Notes: generated by a model from the letters alone, not told the origin. Shown: positions 21,446 through 33,864, counted from the first letter of the stretch. The stretch is 64,000 nt of DNA from Clarireedia homoeocarpa (GCA_001465935.1 LNKV01000005.1:806001-870000), one strand, 5' to 3'. Translations and numbers: made by a program.

Positions 21446-22732
21446 TTAGATAATCCGATCTGCAAGATCGTTTCCAGCGACGCTGCCAGTTGTACTACTC
21501 TGACCACTTGTATTGAAGCCAGTTTCACCGACACTCAATAGATCCTGTACCGCAACCTTAGGGACTTGTGGCACAGGTAGTTTTCTCGTGCTACCATCTG
21601 TTCTTGACATGATATCGGTGATAGAAAGACCTGTCCTCGGCGCACTGGTGGTTTGGCTACCAACATGATATTGGCCATCAAGATGCTGAGGCTCCATAGG
21701 TGCAAGTGCAGGAGTATGTTGAAGAGACAGATTTCTGATTCCAGGTAGGTCGTAACCACCACCGTAAGGGCGAAGACGAGGTGAATGCGCTGGAGTGGCG
21801 AGTGGAGTATGGTCGGGTGTGGGAGAAAGGGAGTCGTGAGAAAATGTAGGGGAAGAAGGAGCAGTAGATTGTGGTGAGTTCGGTCTCGAGCGTTTCGCGT
21901 GACGATGAGCGTAATGATCGTCTTCCTCATGAGAATGCGATCTTGACATCGCATAAGCTGAAAGCGAAGGAAGGTGATTTCTGCTGTTGTGACTGCTATG
22001 GCTGTAATATGGATGATGACGGGCAGAGTTGTGATGAGGATGATGTGTCGCCAAAGTACCACTTTCTCTCTCTACTTGTGTTGCTGCAGTAGCCAATAAA
22101 TTAATATCCGAAAGATGATTCTGTCCGTTCTGGCTCCCACCTAAGCTTCTACCGTAAGGATTTAAATTCGAAAGTCCTGTTGAGTAGGAAGAGAATGAGT
22201 GAGGTGGTGAGACGTTTGGAGAGCCCAGGGCAGAAGTAGGTGCTGATCGGGAAATGGTCTTGTTTGGCGGAGGCATCATTGTAGCCATCGCCGGATCGTG
22301 CAGGCCACCATTCTGTGCAGCATGAACGACGGCAGTTTGGGTTTTGTTACTTCTTCTCGAATTTGGGTTGTTGTGTATCCTTGAGTGTCGAGTGAGTTCG
22401 TCCGATCTCGAGAATCGTTTCGTGCAACCTGGGAATTGGCATGCATGTGGTTTCTCTCCTGTGTGAGTTCGAATATGTCTTGTTTGATGTTCCAGACGGT
22501 GGAATGCCTTATCGCACAATGGACACTTGTATGGTCGAGGCAGGTCTTGACGATCTTCTCCATGTTGTCCGCCGATCATACTCGGCATCATGCTAACAGC
22601 GGCCATTTCTGCTTCTCTCTGTTTTTGTGATAGTAAAGCTAGCTTTTGTTTTGCTGCCTCTTGTTCTCTCTCCAATGAAGTCTGTGGATTAAGTAGACTT
22701 GAAAAATCTACGGCAGAGGATGCGCGTTGCAT
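21446..22732 (-). CDS. creA: Carbon catabolite repressor CreA/Cre1, two C2H2 zinc fingers
   Basis: A single exon of 428 residues. The N-terminus MQRASSAVDFSSLLNPQTSL and the QKLALLSQKQREAEMAAVSM helix are those of fungal CreA/CRE1. Two Mig1-type C2H2 fingers lie at residues 68-90 (C70, C73, H86, H90) and 96-120 (C98, C103, H116, H120), with the TGEKPH linker between them. They bind SYGGRG sites. A His-rich stretch follows (about residues 235-265), then a Ser/Pro-rich acidic region (SRPNSPQSTAPSSPTFSHDS) and the conserved C-terminal repressor region ending KLPVPQVPKVAVQDLLS and GNDLADRII. It is a nuclear repressor of alternative-carbon genes in glucose. Candidate SYGGRG sites lie upstream (see 22989, 23073, 23737). 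Length and motif order are normal for the family. Confidence 0.96.
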   Translation of the reverse strand: MQRASSAVDFSSLLNPQTSLEREQEAAKQKLALLSQKQREAEMAAVSMMPSMIGGQHGEDRQDLPRPYKCPLCDKAFHRLEHQTRHIRTHTGEKPHACQFPGCTKRFSRSDELTRHSRIHNNPNSRRSNKTQTAVVHAAQNGGLHDPAMATMMPPPNKTISRSAPTSALGSPNVSPPHSFSSYSTGLSNLNPYGRSLGGSQNGQNHLSDINLLATAATQVERESGTLATHHPHHNSARHHPYYSHSSHNSRNHLPSLSAYAMSRSHSHEEDDHYAHRHAKRSRPNSPQSTAPSSPTFSHDSLSPTPDHTPLATPAHSPRLRPYGGGYDLPGIRNLSLQHTPALAPMEPQHLDGQYHVGSQTTSAPRTGLSITDIMSRTDGSTRKLPVPQVPKVAVQDLLSVGETGFNTSGQSSTTGSVAGNDLADRII

Positions 22733-22988
22733 GTGATCGCCGCCGCAGCGAATATGAGGTATGGGTCACTCGAGAAACTCTGTGGAATGTTTCTTGTACT
22801 TGAATAAAGCTCAAGCTCTGCAAGGAAATTGGGGGTGTTCCCGAAATACGTCGTGTAAGCCAAGAGAAAGTCACGGAACCCTAGTATCGGATCTACTGAG
22901 TTTGTGAAGTGGATGAGAGATTGGGGCTTGACCGAGTGGATTCGTTGCAGCAGTGTTGTATATGGTGAGTGAATAGTGGTGTGTGTAG

Positions 22989-22994
22989 GCGGAG
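22989..22994 (+). promoter_or_regulatory. Candidate CreA site GCGGAG (SYGGRG)
   Basis: Matches the CreA consensus 257 bp upstream of the creA start. By chance alone a 6-mer of this degeneracy is common, so support is weak unless it is conserved. Confidence 0.35.
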
Positions 22995-23072
22995 TGTGTG
23001 TCCCTTCGAAGTCCAGATGTGGGAGCGGGTGCTTGGGAGGTTTGTAAGGATCTGAGCAAGAGGACAGAAACT

Positions 23073-23078
23073 CTGGGG
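23073..23078 (+). promoter_or_regulatory. Candidate CreA site CTGGGG
   Basis: SYGGRG match at the edge of a G-run, about 340 bp upstream of the creA start. Confidence 0.35.
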
Positions 23079-23439
23079 GGGGGGGAGGTTAGATGGCGGG
23101 TGATGGGTGGTTTGTTGTTTTGGAAGTCAAAGGTTGTTGTATCGTACGATGGTACCTGTGCGTAGAGTTTGTAGAGTTTGCAGAGTTTGGTACTTGAGGT
23201 AGGGAGTTTTTGGTGACGTTGGGTATTTGGATGATGGTAAAGGTCGAAATGACGGGGCCAGTAGACGGAAAAGAGGATGAGCCGAAGGGGGGTGGTCAAC
23301 TTATACGAATAATGGATTTTAAAAAAAGGCAGCCAAGGACTTGCCGTACGTTAACTTGGTTTGACCGGGTTGAAGAGCGAGAGAGTTCAAACTAGTAAGT
23401 GGGCTGGGTTTTCTCTGGGAAAATCGGTCGATGTGTGTA

Positions 23440-23511
23440 CAGGTTAGACAGGTTAGACAGCTTAGACAGCTTAGACAGCTTAGTCGGCTAAGACAAGTTA
23501 GACAAGTATGG
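23440..23511. repeat. Tandem TTAGACAGC/G decamer
   Basis: About six imperfect copies of GGTTAGACAG / CTTAGACAG, ending with GTTAGACAAG, in the presumed creA leader or promoter. Confidence 0.85.
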
Positions 23512-23736
23512 AGAACGGAAGAAGAAAATAAGAAAAAATAAATCGTGTGGGATGGGAGGAAAAAGAAGGAAAGAGGGAGAAAATGCAAAGGTCCAGCTTC
23601 TTAAGGGAAAGCGGGAAACGGATGTTCTCTAGCTCGAAAAGATAAAAAAAAATAATGATGCGGGTGTGGGAGTGCAAGTGGAAGTGGGAGTGCAAGTGCG
23701 AGTGGGTTTGGGGTGTGGGTGTGGGTGTGGGTGTGG

Positions 23737-23742
23737 GTGGGG
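23737..23742 (+). promoter_or_regulatory. Candidate CreA site GTGGGG
   Basis: SYGGRG match in a GTGTGGG-repeat stretch about 1 kb upstream of the creA start. Confidence 0.3.
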
Positions 23743-24653
23743 AAGAAACCTGGGAGGATGTGAGTGTGAGTTGTGTGTGGATGTGGGTGGGTGGGTGGAC
23801 GTGGGTGTGAGAGTAAGTCGGCGTGGGTTGTCAAATAGTGTGGGATTTTTCGGGGATTTTTCTGGGCTTTTTCTGGGATTTGCGTGGATTTTCTGGCCAC
23901 AATTACTCGGAGAGGCTTAGCCTAGTCCCCTTAGTGCGGAGTAGCTCGGCATTATTATTTCTCGTTATTTTCCCACTATTATCACCTTACTCTTACTCAC
24001 CTTACTCGTGCCTGCCCTTTCGGTCCTCCTGGCGTTCTATCGTCTCTCCTTCATAGCGCGGCCGTAAGGTCGACGGTTGCATTGCTCATGGCTATACTTC
24101 GTACCTTCACTCCTGTGCGTACACTTCGCGCTTCGTCGACCTGTTCCATCCAGGATTGATAGATAGTTCCAGTATTGATAGATAGTTAGCCTGCTGTAGT
24201 CGGAACGGAAAGAAGGAAAAGTGCAAAAAGGAATCCATCATCACCCTTTATCCTATGATCCCTTACCCCATACTCAAGCAAACATAAGGAAAAGGGTAGG
24301 TGCACATTACCACACTCGTGCTTGGTACTTCGTATAGTAAGTAAAAGAAAGAAGGAAAGCTCCAAGTGAATACTCGCAAACAATCCTTTTCTTGTCCTCG
24401 CATTGCTATCTCTACTCCTATTTGCACTTATACGCACTCGTACTCGCTATTCCTCCTCCCCCCCCTCCTCCTCCTCGTTTACATAATCTGCGTGCTGCAA
24501 TGCTGTACTGCATGTAGGTACTGTACATTCCGTCGACAAGAATATGTCCGTGTGGGCTTTTTGATAATACGGAGGTACATGCTCTCCGAGATCATGAACC
24601 CTGGAGAAGGAATCCCACACCCGAAATCCCTTAACCGGCCACCGTATCGTACC

Positions 24654-24694
24654 AGAACGAGGGTGAGAACGAGGGTGAGAACGAGGGTGAAGAG
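24654..24694. repeat. GAGGGTGAGAAC direct repeat (3x12 bp)
   Basis: Three near-perfect consecutive 12-bp units. Confidence 0.85.
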
Positions 24695-25247
24695 TCGACC
24701 AAGGACGAATGCGGATGCTCCCCCAGTCTGACCTGAAATTTGTTGCGCGTCTGAGAAGAGAACGAACAATGGGGTCCTGAGGAAAAAGCAAATACCCCCA
24801 TCCCATACCTATGCCCGTCCCCGTCCCCGTCCCCATACCAAAATACAATGCTGCGTTGTGAGGCGGAGTCTTATCATTTAGAACTACTGTACATTCTCTC
24901 TCCCACCCTCTCTCTCGTTACATCAGTCAAGCCACACTCCTTTTCCGCCGTTCGATGGTTATGGCTGGCTGGAGGGGCACAGTATGGCGTAAACACAACT
25001 TCCCCGGGCTATCCATTTTCAATCTGAACTTAATCTTCAGTCCCGCTATGCACTTATATCAATGGGGCAATACTTGTAACTTCTTGCGGCGGGGACTGCA
25101 GGCAGTATTACGTTTGTGCGGACTACAGGCTGAAGAAAATGTCTTCTCTGTCCGTTTGAGCATAAGGTAGCCGTAGCCGTGTTCTCAATGAGCTGTGTAT
25201 CATTGGGGGATAGACGTCGGATGCATGAGAGCCAGAAAGCGAAGCTC

Positions 25248-25283
25248 TATGATATGATATGATATGATATGATATGATATGAT
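25248..25283. repeat. (ATGAT)n microsatellite
   Basis: About seven ATGAT/GATAT units in tandem. Confidence 0.9.
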
Positions 25284-27131
25284 TCTCGTTCGACATGTCC
25301 TGTTCTCTGCAACACCTTCGCTCCGACTACGATGTCTGCCGGCCGGCATCTATATCTGCCTGAACTGGCTTATTGCAGTCCGAGGACTTTTCGCACAGCA
25401 AGCTAGAAGCCATTTCTGAGCTAGAAAGACTCTAAAGCCTTGGGGAGAAACCTTCTCCACAACTTTTTACTTCGATAAAGTCAATCAGGTACATCATTCA
25501 CCGGCTATGTTTCGAGGACTTGATTCACATCAATTGCCGGCAGCAGATCAAACAAACGTGCGAAATACAGATTATTGCTTTGCCTGATGCCCTCTCCCGG
25601 CAATTCGCGACAATGGGATTACAATACAATTACAATACAATAATTGGGATAAGATTGATGAGTAACACTCGCCGTTAATACCCGGGCATCACTCGAAAGG
25701 AGTTCTTGGCCCCCTATCTGACTCGTCTTCGTCTTCCTTCCATCGCCATGCTGATGTAAGTCGCACTGCAGTGGTGGCACACGCATAAAAGAAGAAAGAA
25801 AAAAGAAGAAAGAAGAAAGAAGAACGAAAAAGCCGGGGGATGAGCACAGGGGCGACGGGGCGCAAAACGTGGGGAATGTTTTCTTGTTCACCAACTCTGC
25901 CCAGGAGTACTTGGTACAGTACAAAACGAAAGCGGACCGCGAGAGTCCCAATATCACATACCAACTTTTGTTGTTTTTCTCTTGAAACTAACCAAAGTGA
26001 ATGTCGTCGTTATCTCCAATAGTTCCCCATCGCTCAGCTCTTGGGATCGAGCTAGCTATTGATGTACCTGACCATATCAAAATTGGCCCTCCAACTGTAC
26101 ATGTACATACATCGGAGAAAGCGCATCAGCTGAAAAGGCAGCATTATTATTAGCACCCAATCTTAGCAGACCTCTCTCTTCATGGGCCTCACCGCACCAT
26201 CACATCGTGGAGCAATGGCGCCCAAACAAATTTATAACGAGATACAGTCATACAGTCAGACAAGAAGGAATGCCCTCTCCGCGCTTGCCCCAAATCACCG
26301 GAACCCACGATGCTCCCCTTTCTGTTGAAAATTGCTCTTCTTGTCGCGTATGTAAGGAAACGCGTCCTCATCCACGCCTTGCGACCACATGCATCAATCA
26401 TGGTCTAAATCGTGTATTCTGCGAACGCTGGAAACACGTCGGCGGAAACATGGAAGTGTGACGAGTCATAGATCCATTTATGGGGGGTCTGTCTGCCAGC
26501 ACTCTTGGGAGAGAAAAAAAAAAAATCAACAGCCGTTCCCATGAACTTGGCATGCTATGTGTCGTCAGACTTACGGTTGTCATTGATCGCGACCAGCATC
26601 TTGCTTGGATGACTTCAGCCTTTCCCTCACCCAAAAACTTTAAGATCTTCTCTTAACGACCAGGTTACTGCTTTCAGCCTTTCCCAATTTCGAAATCCGA
26701 TAACAATGGAGTAAGATGTCGGGGGTTCTATTGATGGCGATCCTAGAGGAGTCATTGGAGGTGCATCTCTCGAGATGAAAATCACGACTCCTTTGGTCTG
26801 CCTCGAAACCTGGGGTATTCGTTCTCCGTCACGGCAGATGCAGTTCTCTCTTTTCAGATCGATTCTACCGAAAAGGACTGAATCTGTAATTTCCAAAGAC
26901 TTCGTATTCCTAACCGCTGGCCGCATAGTTGCGCCCAAAATAACAAACGGACATGTTTGCCAATTACCACACAAGGAGCCAGGAAGCACACGACCGACTA
27001 GCTACAAGTACACAGCTGCCACTGACTTAACAAATTGTTTCAAGACAACCAGGTATTCTGACCCGCACCGGCCTCAATCCATTATTACCTCTTTCAGCGC
27101 CATACAAAGCGAGGCTGTTGATTGCTTCCAC

Positions 27132-27163
27132 GAACTCCCTTGAACTCCCTTGAACTCCCTTGA
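27132..27163. repeat. GAACTCCCTT decamer x3
   Basis: Three exact copies in tandem. Confidence 0.9.
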
Positions 27164-28128
27164 AGACACACGTGCATTTGTGAAAGCCAAAAAAAAATGC
27201 ACAAAACATAGCAGCACAGCACCAGCCACGCCGACATCATCGAATCCAACCTACGATATTTCTCCGGAAGCTAACTATTTCATTAAGAATTCTCCACTGT
27301 CATGATAAGCATCACGCCGGCGTCAATCCACTCCAGATTTCGATCAGCTAATCCTGGTTCAACCATTGACAACGCTATGTATCTCTGGTGGGGAGCGAAG
27401 CAAGAAAAATCGAGAATTCCGTCTCATCGGTCATCAAACCATAGCATAGCGGCCAGTTCTGCGGGAAAACCGCGTAAGAGAAAGTGTCCTGTTTCAGAGC
27501 GACTCGTGTATGAGGCCCCTACCAAGGTTCAGATACCCCATGTTTTCCCACACGGCCATAATATTGAAAAGATCTTGGGTATGACGACAGATCTTGGGGC
27601 TCGGAGTTTGGAGAAAAACCGATCAAACCCTTCATTTTGCTTCTCTCCTCCCATATCCTGGGAATACAGGAAGTATTGGGTATCGTTCAACACAAAGTCT
27701 CCATATCTTAAGATCCAAAAAATATAACGATTTAGACCAAAAATTTCCCAAACAGGGCCTTCTTCGGACTCCTTTCGGCCAATAAGACAAACCAGTATCA
27801 TTCAATTCTGCATGAAAAGGACATCAAGAATTACTAAAAGTGGATTTCTCCAATCTCCAATTTTTCCCCCTTCTTTCCTTCTTTCCTTTTCTCGCTCTTA
27901 TGAGGATGTGCTAAGACAATAATGTCGTGACGAGGTCCACCCCACGCTTGTGCTTTGCGGCTGCTCTCGGAGAGATCCACAAGATCGCATTGGTCGCCGT
28001 TCCATTTTTCTTGACAAATGCGATTCGTAACTGAGAAAAAGAACGGCCGAATGAGGTAATAGGTACAGCATGTATCCCAGAGGGGAAACTGCTTGTGTCA
28101 AACGTAATTTAAACCTTTTAGATAACCT

Positions 28129-28183
28129 CACTTCGCTTTCACGATCCCATACTTCGCTTTCACGATCCTATACTTCGCATGCC
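28129..28183. repeat. TACTTCGCTTTCACGATCC tandem repeat
   Basis: Two to three 20-bp units (CACTTCGCTTTCACGATCC, TACTTCGCTTTCACGATCC and a truncated TACTTCGC). Confidence 0.85.
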
Positions 28184-29059
28184 CAGGGTCGGAATGGTAT
28201 TTTTACACACCAATCTACAGACTTTGAACCCCAACATGCAGGGGGAGGAAGAAGAGTAAGCTTCGCGAGTGTGGCCGGCAGTGCGGAAATAAGATGCAGA
28301 CAGAATGTGGAGTCCCCGGTGGGGTTTTTCAAACGCCGAGTTTGAGCAAAAGGGACTTTTTTCGGTGGCAGAGATAAAGATTCGCAGCTGCTCTTTCATT
28401 AAGGGAGATTGCGTGACTCGGGCAGATGATTTGGCGTGGAATTGGGGAGTCATGGCTATACGAGTTTCATGGATGCTGTTTCACGGACTCGTTACATGCT
28501 CAGGATGGAGTCGAGGTATTATGCCACTACTACTGTGTGCACTTAGTAATGATGCAACTCCAGGGTTGTTTTCTTACCTAAGTTACCCTTCGATCATTCT
28601 TCTAGAAGCTCTTACGATGTGGCCTCATCTCGTAGACGTAGCACCATCAAGCCTTCTTATTGGAGAACTCACGGTTTCGCCGAAGTTCAAGAATAGATCG
28701 TGGTAAGTCTGGGGGCACGGTTTTGGTCAAAGTACTTGCAAATTCGAATGATTTGACGATGGTGCCAACCCTTTTCCGTGCGTAGGGAGTGTAGCATTCG
28801 GTCCATGACGGCTTTTGATAAAGTCCAAGCTGTTCCTATCTTTTCTGATTCTTTCTTATCTCTTCCAAAATAAATAAAATCGAATTTTTGGTCTTTCGCC
28901 CCCTACCAAGATTCCAAATGTAGAGAGGCACAGTTGGATAGCCCAGCCAAAACATAAAACATCGTGAGAACAGATGGTCGGCCGCCTGGAGGCCTGACTC
29001 GTATTCGAACGCCCCCAGTTGCCCCGGATAACATGGAGATTAATCAAACCGTTAAATAA

Positions 29060-29060
<1 letters not shown>

Positions 29061-29104
<44 letters not shown>
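29061..29104. repeat. (AC)22 microsatellite
   Basis: Uninterrupted dinucleotide repeat. Confidence 0.95.
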
Positions 29105-29106
<2 letters not shown>

Positions 29107-29856
29107 TGACTATTCCTGATGCTTATGGAAATTCCATCGAGGCGCAGCCTGCAAGCCTCAGCCTATTGCTTCGTACCTCCTCATCGGACCACGGAGCTTT
29201 TTATACAGCTGATATGCAGAAGGCTCTTGGGTGGCACAAGGGGTCCTTCCAAATGACGCCTCCACGAAAACAAAAAAAACCTACGTGGGGGTTGTACGAA
29301 ACACAAGGAGCTGAGCTCCTCCAGAGCTGGGGTGTTTTATCCCTTGATGTGGGGTCATAGACGCGTCCGGTCTGGTTCCCTCTCATCTAGTGGCTCTCTT
29401 TTTATCATGTCTCGAAATGGTGCTATAAGCACTTGACAGCTCATCATCCGCCAGAACTCCCCAATCATGATACTGTAAGTAAAAGTACCTTCATAGCTTT
29501 AAACGGTAGACGAATTGGCTGTGATGTGATGGCTCACAAACCTTTATCAGAGCGGACAAATGAGAAGTCTCGGCAATGTTTCCGGCAAAGACAGCCTAAA
29601 AGGTGCAAACAGCGCTTGGTGCTACACACTGCGTCAAAATGCACGAAGATCAATGCAACGGGGAACCTGATTGATTCGTCCGAGAACAAGGATTTTTTTC
29701 CGTTCAATCTTACGACAGGTCGAATATCACATCAAGGGGTTCATCGGATGCGATTCCTAAACACGCGCAACAATAAAAGGGGAACGAGTCCAAAGCCGCC
29801 GAGAGAAAAGAGGTGCAGTGCGCATCATACTTCGTACATTTTCGTAAAACAGAAGA

Positions 29857-29900
29857 CCCCGTGTTAGGGTCCTAACTCGGGGGGGGACCCTAACACGGGG
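29857..29900. repeat. Perfect 16-bp inverted repeat, 12-nt loop, flanked by a G-run
   Basis: The arms CCCCGTGTTAGGGTCC (29857-29872) and GGACCCTAACACGGGG (29885-29900) are exact reverse complements and would form a very stable hairpin. The right arm merges into a run of about 17 Gs (to 29913). Confidence 0.95.
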
Positions 29901-30778
29901 GGGGGGGGGGGGGTTTTTCGCAGATGAGCAAAAAAGGGTTGGAAATGGTTCTACGCGAATCGAATGCTTTTTGGTCGAAATATGCGCACCATTGGTATCG
30001 TATTGTACTGCCTAGGTACTCCATGAATGCGGGGCGATCATACCCCAGGACTACGAGTAGTGGAGAGGCTATACCCGCATTTTGTCGAATGATTCCGAAA
30101 GGGAAGTGATGCGACGTGCTTGTTCCCTCTGTTTCTCCCTTCCCTTCACGCAAGAACTGTCACGGAATCCGAATGGGGAGCGGAGGAATGCATCGCTAGG
30201 GAACTAGATCTTCACGCGATCTTCATCATCTGTATCACTTTGACCATGGGACCTCAACCTCCAGACGAGATTTCTGGCCGGAATTCCGATTGTGAAGGTC
30301 TTAAGCATGGTAGATCCGTGCATGTTGCTTGTTTAAATTGTGCCCCCAATATATGCACACGGCATCTAGGCAAGTATCGAACAGCACACGGCATCTAGGC
30401 AGGTACTCCGCGAATGAATAGATAGGAAAAAGTCCAGCCTCATCCACACACCATACGAAGCACCTACTATGTACTACTGATATCTGGTATCTGGTTTTTA
30501 GGGGTCCCCAGGTCGGAAATCCCATCAGTTCATGGGCACCATCAGTTCATAAACACCATCAGTTCATAAACACGTGCGTACTCTGCAATCAATCACAATC
30601 AATCATTGACGAACACGTGATGGAGGAAATCATTCCACAGTCGACGGCTTTATTGTGGATTCAATATTTCCTTCACAGAAAGTGGCACGAGTGGATTCCG
30701 ATTTCTTCCGGTCTTTTTATCCTGGCTCGGCTCTTGCACGCTCTCCCAAACAGTACGCAGTAACAATCGTACCGCACC

Positions 30779-30803
30779 GTATCGTATCGTATCGTATCGT
30801 ATC
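30779..30803. repeat. (CGTAT)n microsatellite
   Basis: About five CGTAT units in tandem. Confidence 0.85.
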
Positions 30804-31095
30804 TCTTGATTTTCTCCATGATCCTAGAAACCATCGCCCATAGCGCTTCAAATCTCCATACAGCAGAACTATTGCCTCGGCCTTTCCCCGAGGTCGAGGT
30901 TCCGTCGTTAGTTTATCCGTTCTGCTCGGTGGTACGGTACTGTACTTGTAGCTTTTTCATTCAGGTACATGCTACGCTACACTCCCAAAGCTGACAGGAA
31001 CACGATTATGCCGCCCCATTCATGTCGAGACATTTCTCGATATCAACCTTCGCTGGCAAAACTTGGTCTGTTCGCTTCCTCCTTTCGGCTTCTCG

Positions 31096-31130
31096 CAGCA
31101 GCAGCAGCAGTAGAGCTGCTGCTGCTGCTG
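31096..31130. repeat. (CAG)5-TAGAG-(CTG)5 inverted repeat
   Basis: Five CAG units at 31096-31110 and five CTG units at 31116-31130 form a perfect 15-bp stem with a 5-nt loop. Confidence 0.95.
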
Positions 31131-31972
31131 GTGCACTGTCGCAGATTAATTTTGTATCAATGACCAAGTTTCAATAAAACGTTTCGGCCGATACTACGAC
31201 TACTACGACTACTTCTCCATATGGAGCAGAAGGAGGAGATGAGCATATTCTGCTTTGACATTTTGGCATGTGAAAGGTGGGATAGCCATTTCCCGCTATC
31301 TACTACCGTTCCAATGATGTCCCTGTGCTATTTCGCATTTCCCCAGACTTTATGAAATACATGCTTGCTCTGGTTTAGACATTTCACTTTGTGTCATGTC
31401 CCGAGAGACATACCAGATACAGGACTACGCTGGTCTTGGTCGAGCCAAGAGATGGGAAGTAGAACATGTTTCTTCCGTTTTCACCTCGCTCCCCATCTAC
31501 ACGTGTCATTACTCGCTCTTGATACTTGGATATCTAGAACACACAAGACTTCATGGCATACATAGTCAAAAAGTCTATTTCACCACAATGTGGAGCTTAG
31601 TCTTGTTTTTCCTGCTCGTGAGTCGTGATTACATCACCGATTCACAACATTTTGGGCACCTTTCTTTCCCCAGAATAAGCATTTCCTCCTATCTTTTGGT
31701 ACGCGCGCCTTTCCTAAACAATCGGGTGTACGATGGCCAGGCAGACAATCGAGATCAATCAGGAATATGCTCTACTGTGCCGTGTGCTCAGTTAGATATG
31801 GTTGGTTGCATTGGTGATGGTGATAGACAGGTTTGAGCTGAACTTGTGTTGCCGTTTTTGGACACTCGAAGCTGTTCGTTATCTTGCGCTGTCCGTTCAT
31901 GACACCACCTCGTACCACCACTTGGGAATGAACGCTATAGTGTCAAGGTTACGTGCCTTTCATTCCGTTCAT

Positions 31973-31994
31973 GCCATGCCATGCCATGCCATGC
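31973..31994. repeat. (CCATG)n microsatellite
   Basis: Four to five tandem units of GCCAT. Confidence 0.85.
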
Positions 31995-32739
31995 TATCCC
32001 TCCTCTGCTACAGCACCAGTTCATCAGCCCCGTCCTTGTAATCTTCTTAACCATCCTCCATTACAAAGTACTCCAGCACCGGCTCCAACTCCAACCAAAA
32101 GCCGAATATGGAAGACCCCCGCAGCCGCAAACCAAAAGAAAAATCAAAAAATAATAAAACATCATGAGAAATTTTCTACACAATTTAAAAAAACGCCCAC
32201 AAAGCAACAAAACAACCCCTCCAACATAACCCCACAATCTCACCGACTGAAATCCCTTCTTCTCATTGCTCACCCTCATCCGCTTTCTTTACCCGGTATT
32301 CCTTTAACGTATCCATTTACGTTTTGACTTGGGCTCCACTTTGCTGGGGACTGGCCCCGTTCACCTCCACTCAATCAATCCACCTTCGTTTTTGCTTTTT
32401 TGCGCTGTGCAATCCACTCCTATTCCACCCAAAGCACTGTGTCACTTGTGCGGAAGTACACATCCCGTGGAAGGGAAAATATAGGGAATGAAGCAAAGCG
32501 ATATGTAGCTGGATGAACGGCAGACAGGGAAGGGAATGGTGGAGAATTGTGCAGAGAACAAGGGTCCTGCTGCCCCGGTGGGTGGGATTGGAGATTAGGG
32601 TGCGGAGGAGAGCTGCTGAACTTAACTAAACCGCCTTTCGGCGTTATGAAGTATCTGCGTATGCGTGTAAGTAAGTGAGTTTGTAATGTATCTATCCCTC
32701 CTTCCTTCCCTCCTTCCTCGCAAAGTGCTTATCTCCAGA

Positions 32740-32753
32740 CCCCCCCCCCCCCC
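32740..32753. repeat. C14 homopolymer
   Basis: Poly-C run; its length is uncertain in assembly. Confidence 0.85.
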
Positions 32754-32918
32754 GCTAACGCCCACAATCGTCGTCGGCACTATTGGTTGCGGGATTTGGA
32801 TTTACATATACTGTAAGATTGAGATTGATTGATTTGAGATTTGATTGGATTTTCCTTATTTCCGCAGTTCAGTAGTCGCTTGTTCGTTCGTCCACCCTTT
32901 TTGTTGGAATGTGTGTGG

Positions 32919-32919
<1 letters not shown>

Positions 32920-32964
<45 letters not shown>

Positions 32965-32979
32965 GTGTATGTGTCTATT
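32920..32979. repeat. (GT)n microsatellite with TATG interruptions
   Basis: About 16 pure GT units followed by GTATGT variants. Confidence 0.9.
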
Positions 32980-33101
32980 GTTGAGAGGGAGAGGGAGAGG
33001 GGAGGAATCCACATGTTGTAGGTGTACCTACATACGCGTCACTTGAAAAGAAAAAAAAAAAAATTTATATCAGAATCAGAAATCATATCATATCTGATCT
33101 G

Positions 33102-33128
33102 ACTAGATCAGATCAGATCAGATCAGAT
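33102..33128. repeat. (GATCA)n microsatellite
   Basis: Five tandem AGATC units preceded by CATATCATATC. Confidence 0.85.
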
Positions 33129-33361
33129 CCAACGAATTTGATTCAGCCCTCCAAGACTTAACCAAGAGAAAAGAAAAGCAACACTAATGTCAGGGCAGCC
33201 AGCGGGGGGGCTTGCGTTTCGGCACTTCTACCTTTTTCCCCCCTTCACTTCCATGGGATGGGTGTCGTTGCGGGACATTGGAGCGGTTGCAGGTCGGATC
33301 TGGAATGGATACAGTAGTTAGAAGATGGAAATCGAGGTTACGGAAAGTTGAGGTAGCTAGC

Positions 33362-33387
33362 TCTACTACTACTACTACTACTACTAG
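33362..33387. repeat. (CTA)n microsatellite
   Basis: About eight CTA units followed by GGTAGGTAG. Confidence 0.9.
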
Positions 33388-33655
33388 GTAGGTAGTGCTT
33401 GGAAATCTAATGCCACGGTATATCCGAAGCTATGCCGGTAGCGCCGGCCGACGACCAACGCTCGCCGTGCTTGTGCTGCGCTGCGCTTATCATCCTTGCG
33501 GTGCGATGTGGTGCGCTGCGGTGGGTGCTATTATGCTCCATCTCCATGGGGTCTGTCCTGTTTCGCGGTGCTTTTGTGGAGGAGAGGAGGAGGAACAGCA
33601 GAGCGGCAGTTGGGTTGGGTTGGTGAATAGCTATGGATCGGATGGGGTCAAGGTC

Positions 33656-33680
33656 GTTCGGTCGGTCGGTCGGTCGGTCC
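33656..33680. repeat. (GGTC)n microsatellite
   Basis: About six units. Confidence 0.85.
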
Positions 33681-33722
33681 TACTTTGTTGCGTGGTTTTG
33701 GTTGAGTTGAAGTTACGAGGCG

Positions 33723-33751
<29 letters not shown>
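33723..33751. repeat. (GAT)n microsatellite
   Basis: About nine GAT units. Confidence 0.9.
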
Positions 33752-33753
<2 letters not shown>

Positions 33754-33864
33754 AAGAAAGGGTCGCCCAAAGGAGTTGATGAAATATCACGTGCTTTGTT
33801 TATGGAGAAATTCGGTTTTCGGCACCGGTTGCTTTTCGGGGGGTTAGGTCAGTGCTTTTTGGAT

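Noticed and set aside
22689..22874. Upstream ORF overlapping the creA start
   Set aside because: It opens with GTG, not ATG, on the creA strand, so it is not a plausible uORF.
29019..29360. Plus-strand frame with (HT)n
   Set aside because: Translation of the (AC)22 microsatellite.
29861..29866. TTAGGG as an interstitial telomere
   Set aside because: Only a single hexamer on each hairpin arm, with no tandem array; it is part of the inverted repeat.
33395..33847. Plus-strand 150-codon frame
   Set aside because: Ends in a poly-Met run from (GAT)n, with low-complexity composition and no motif.
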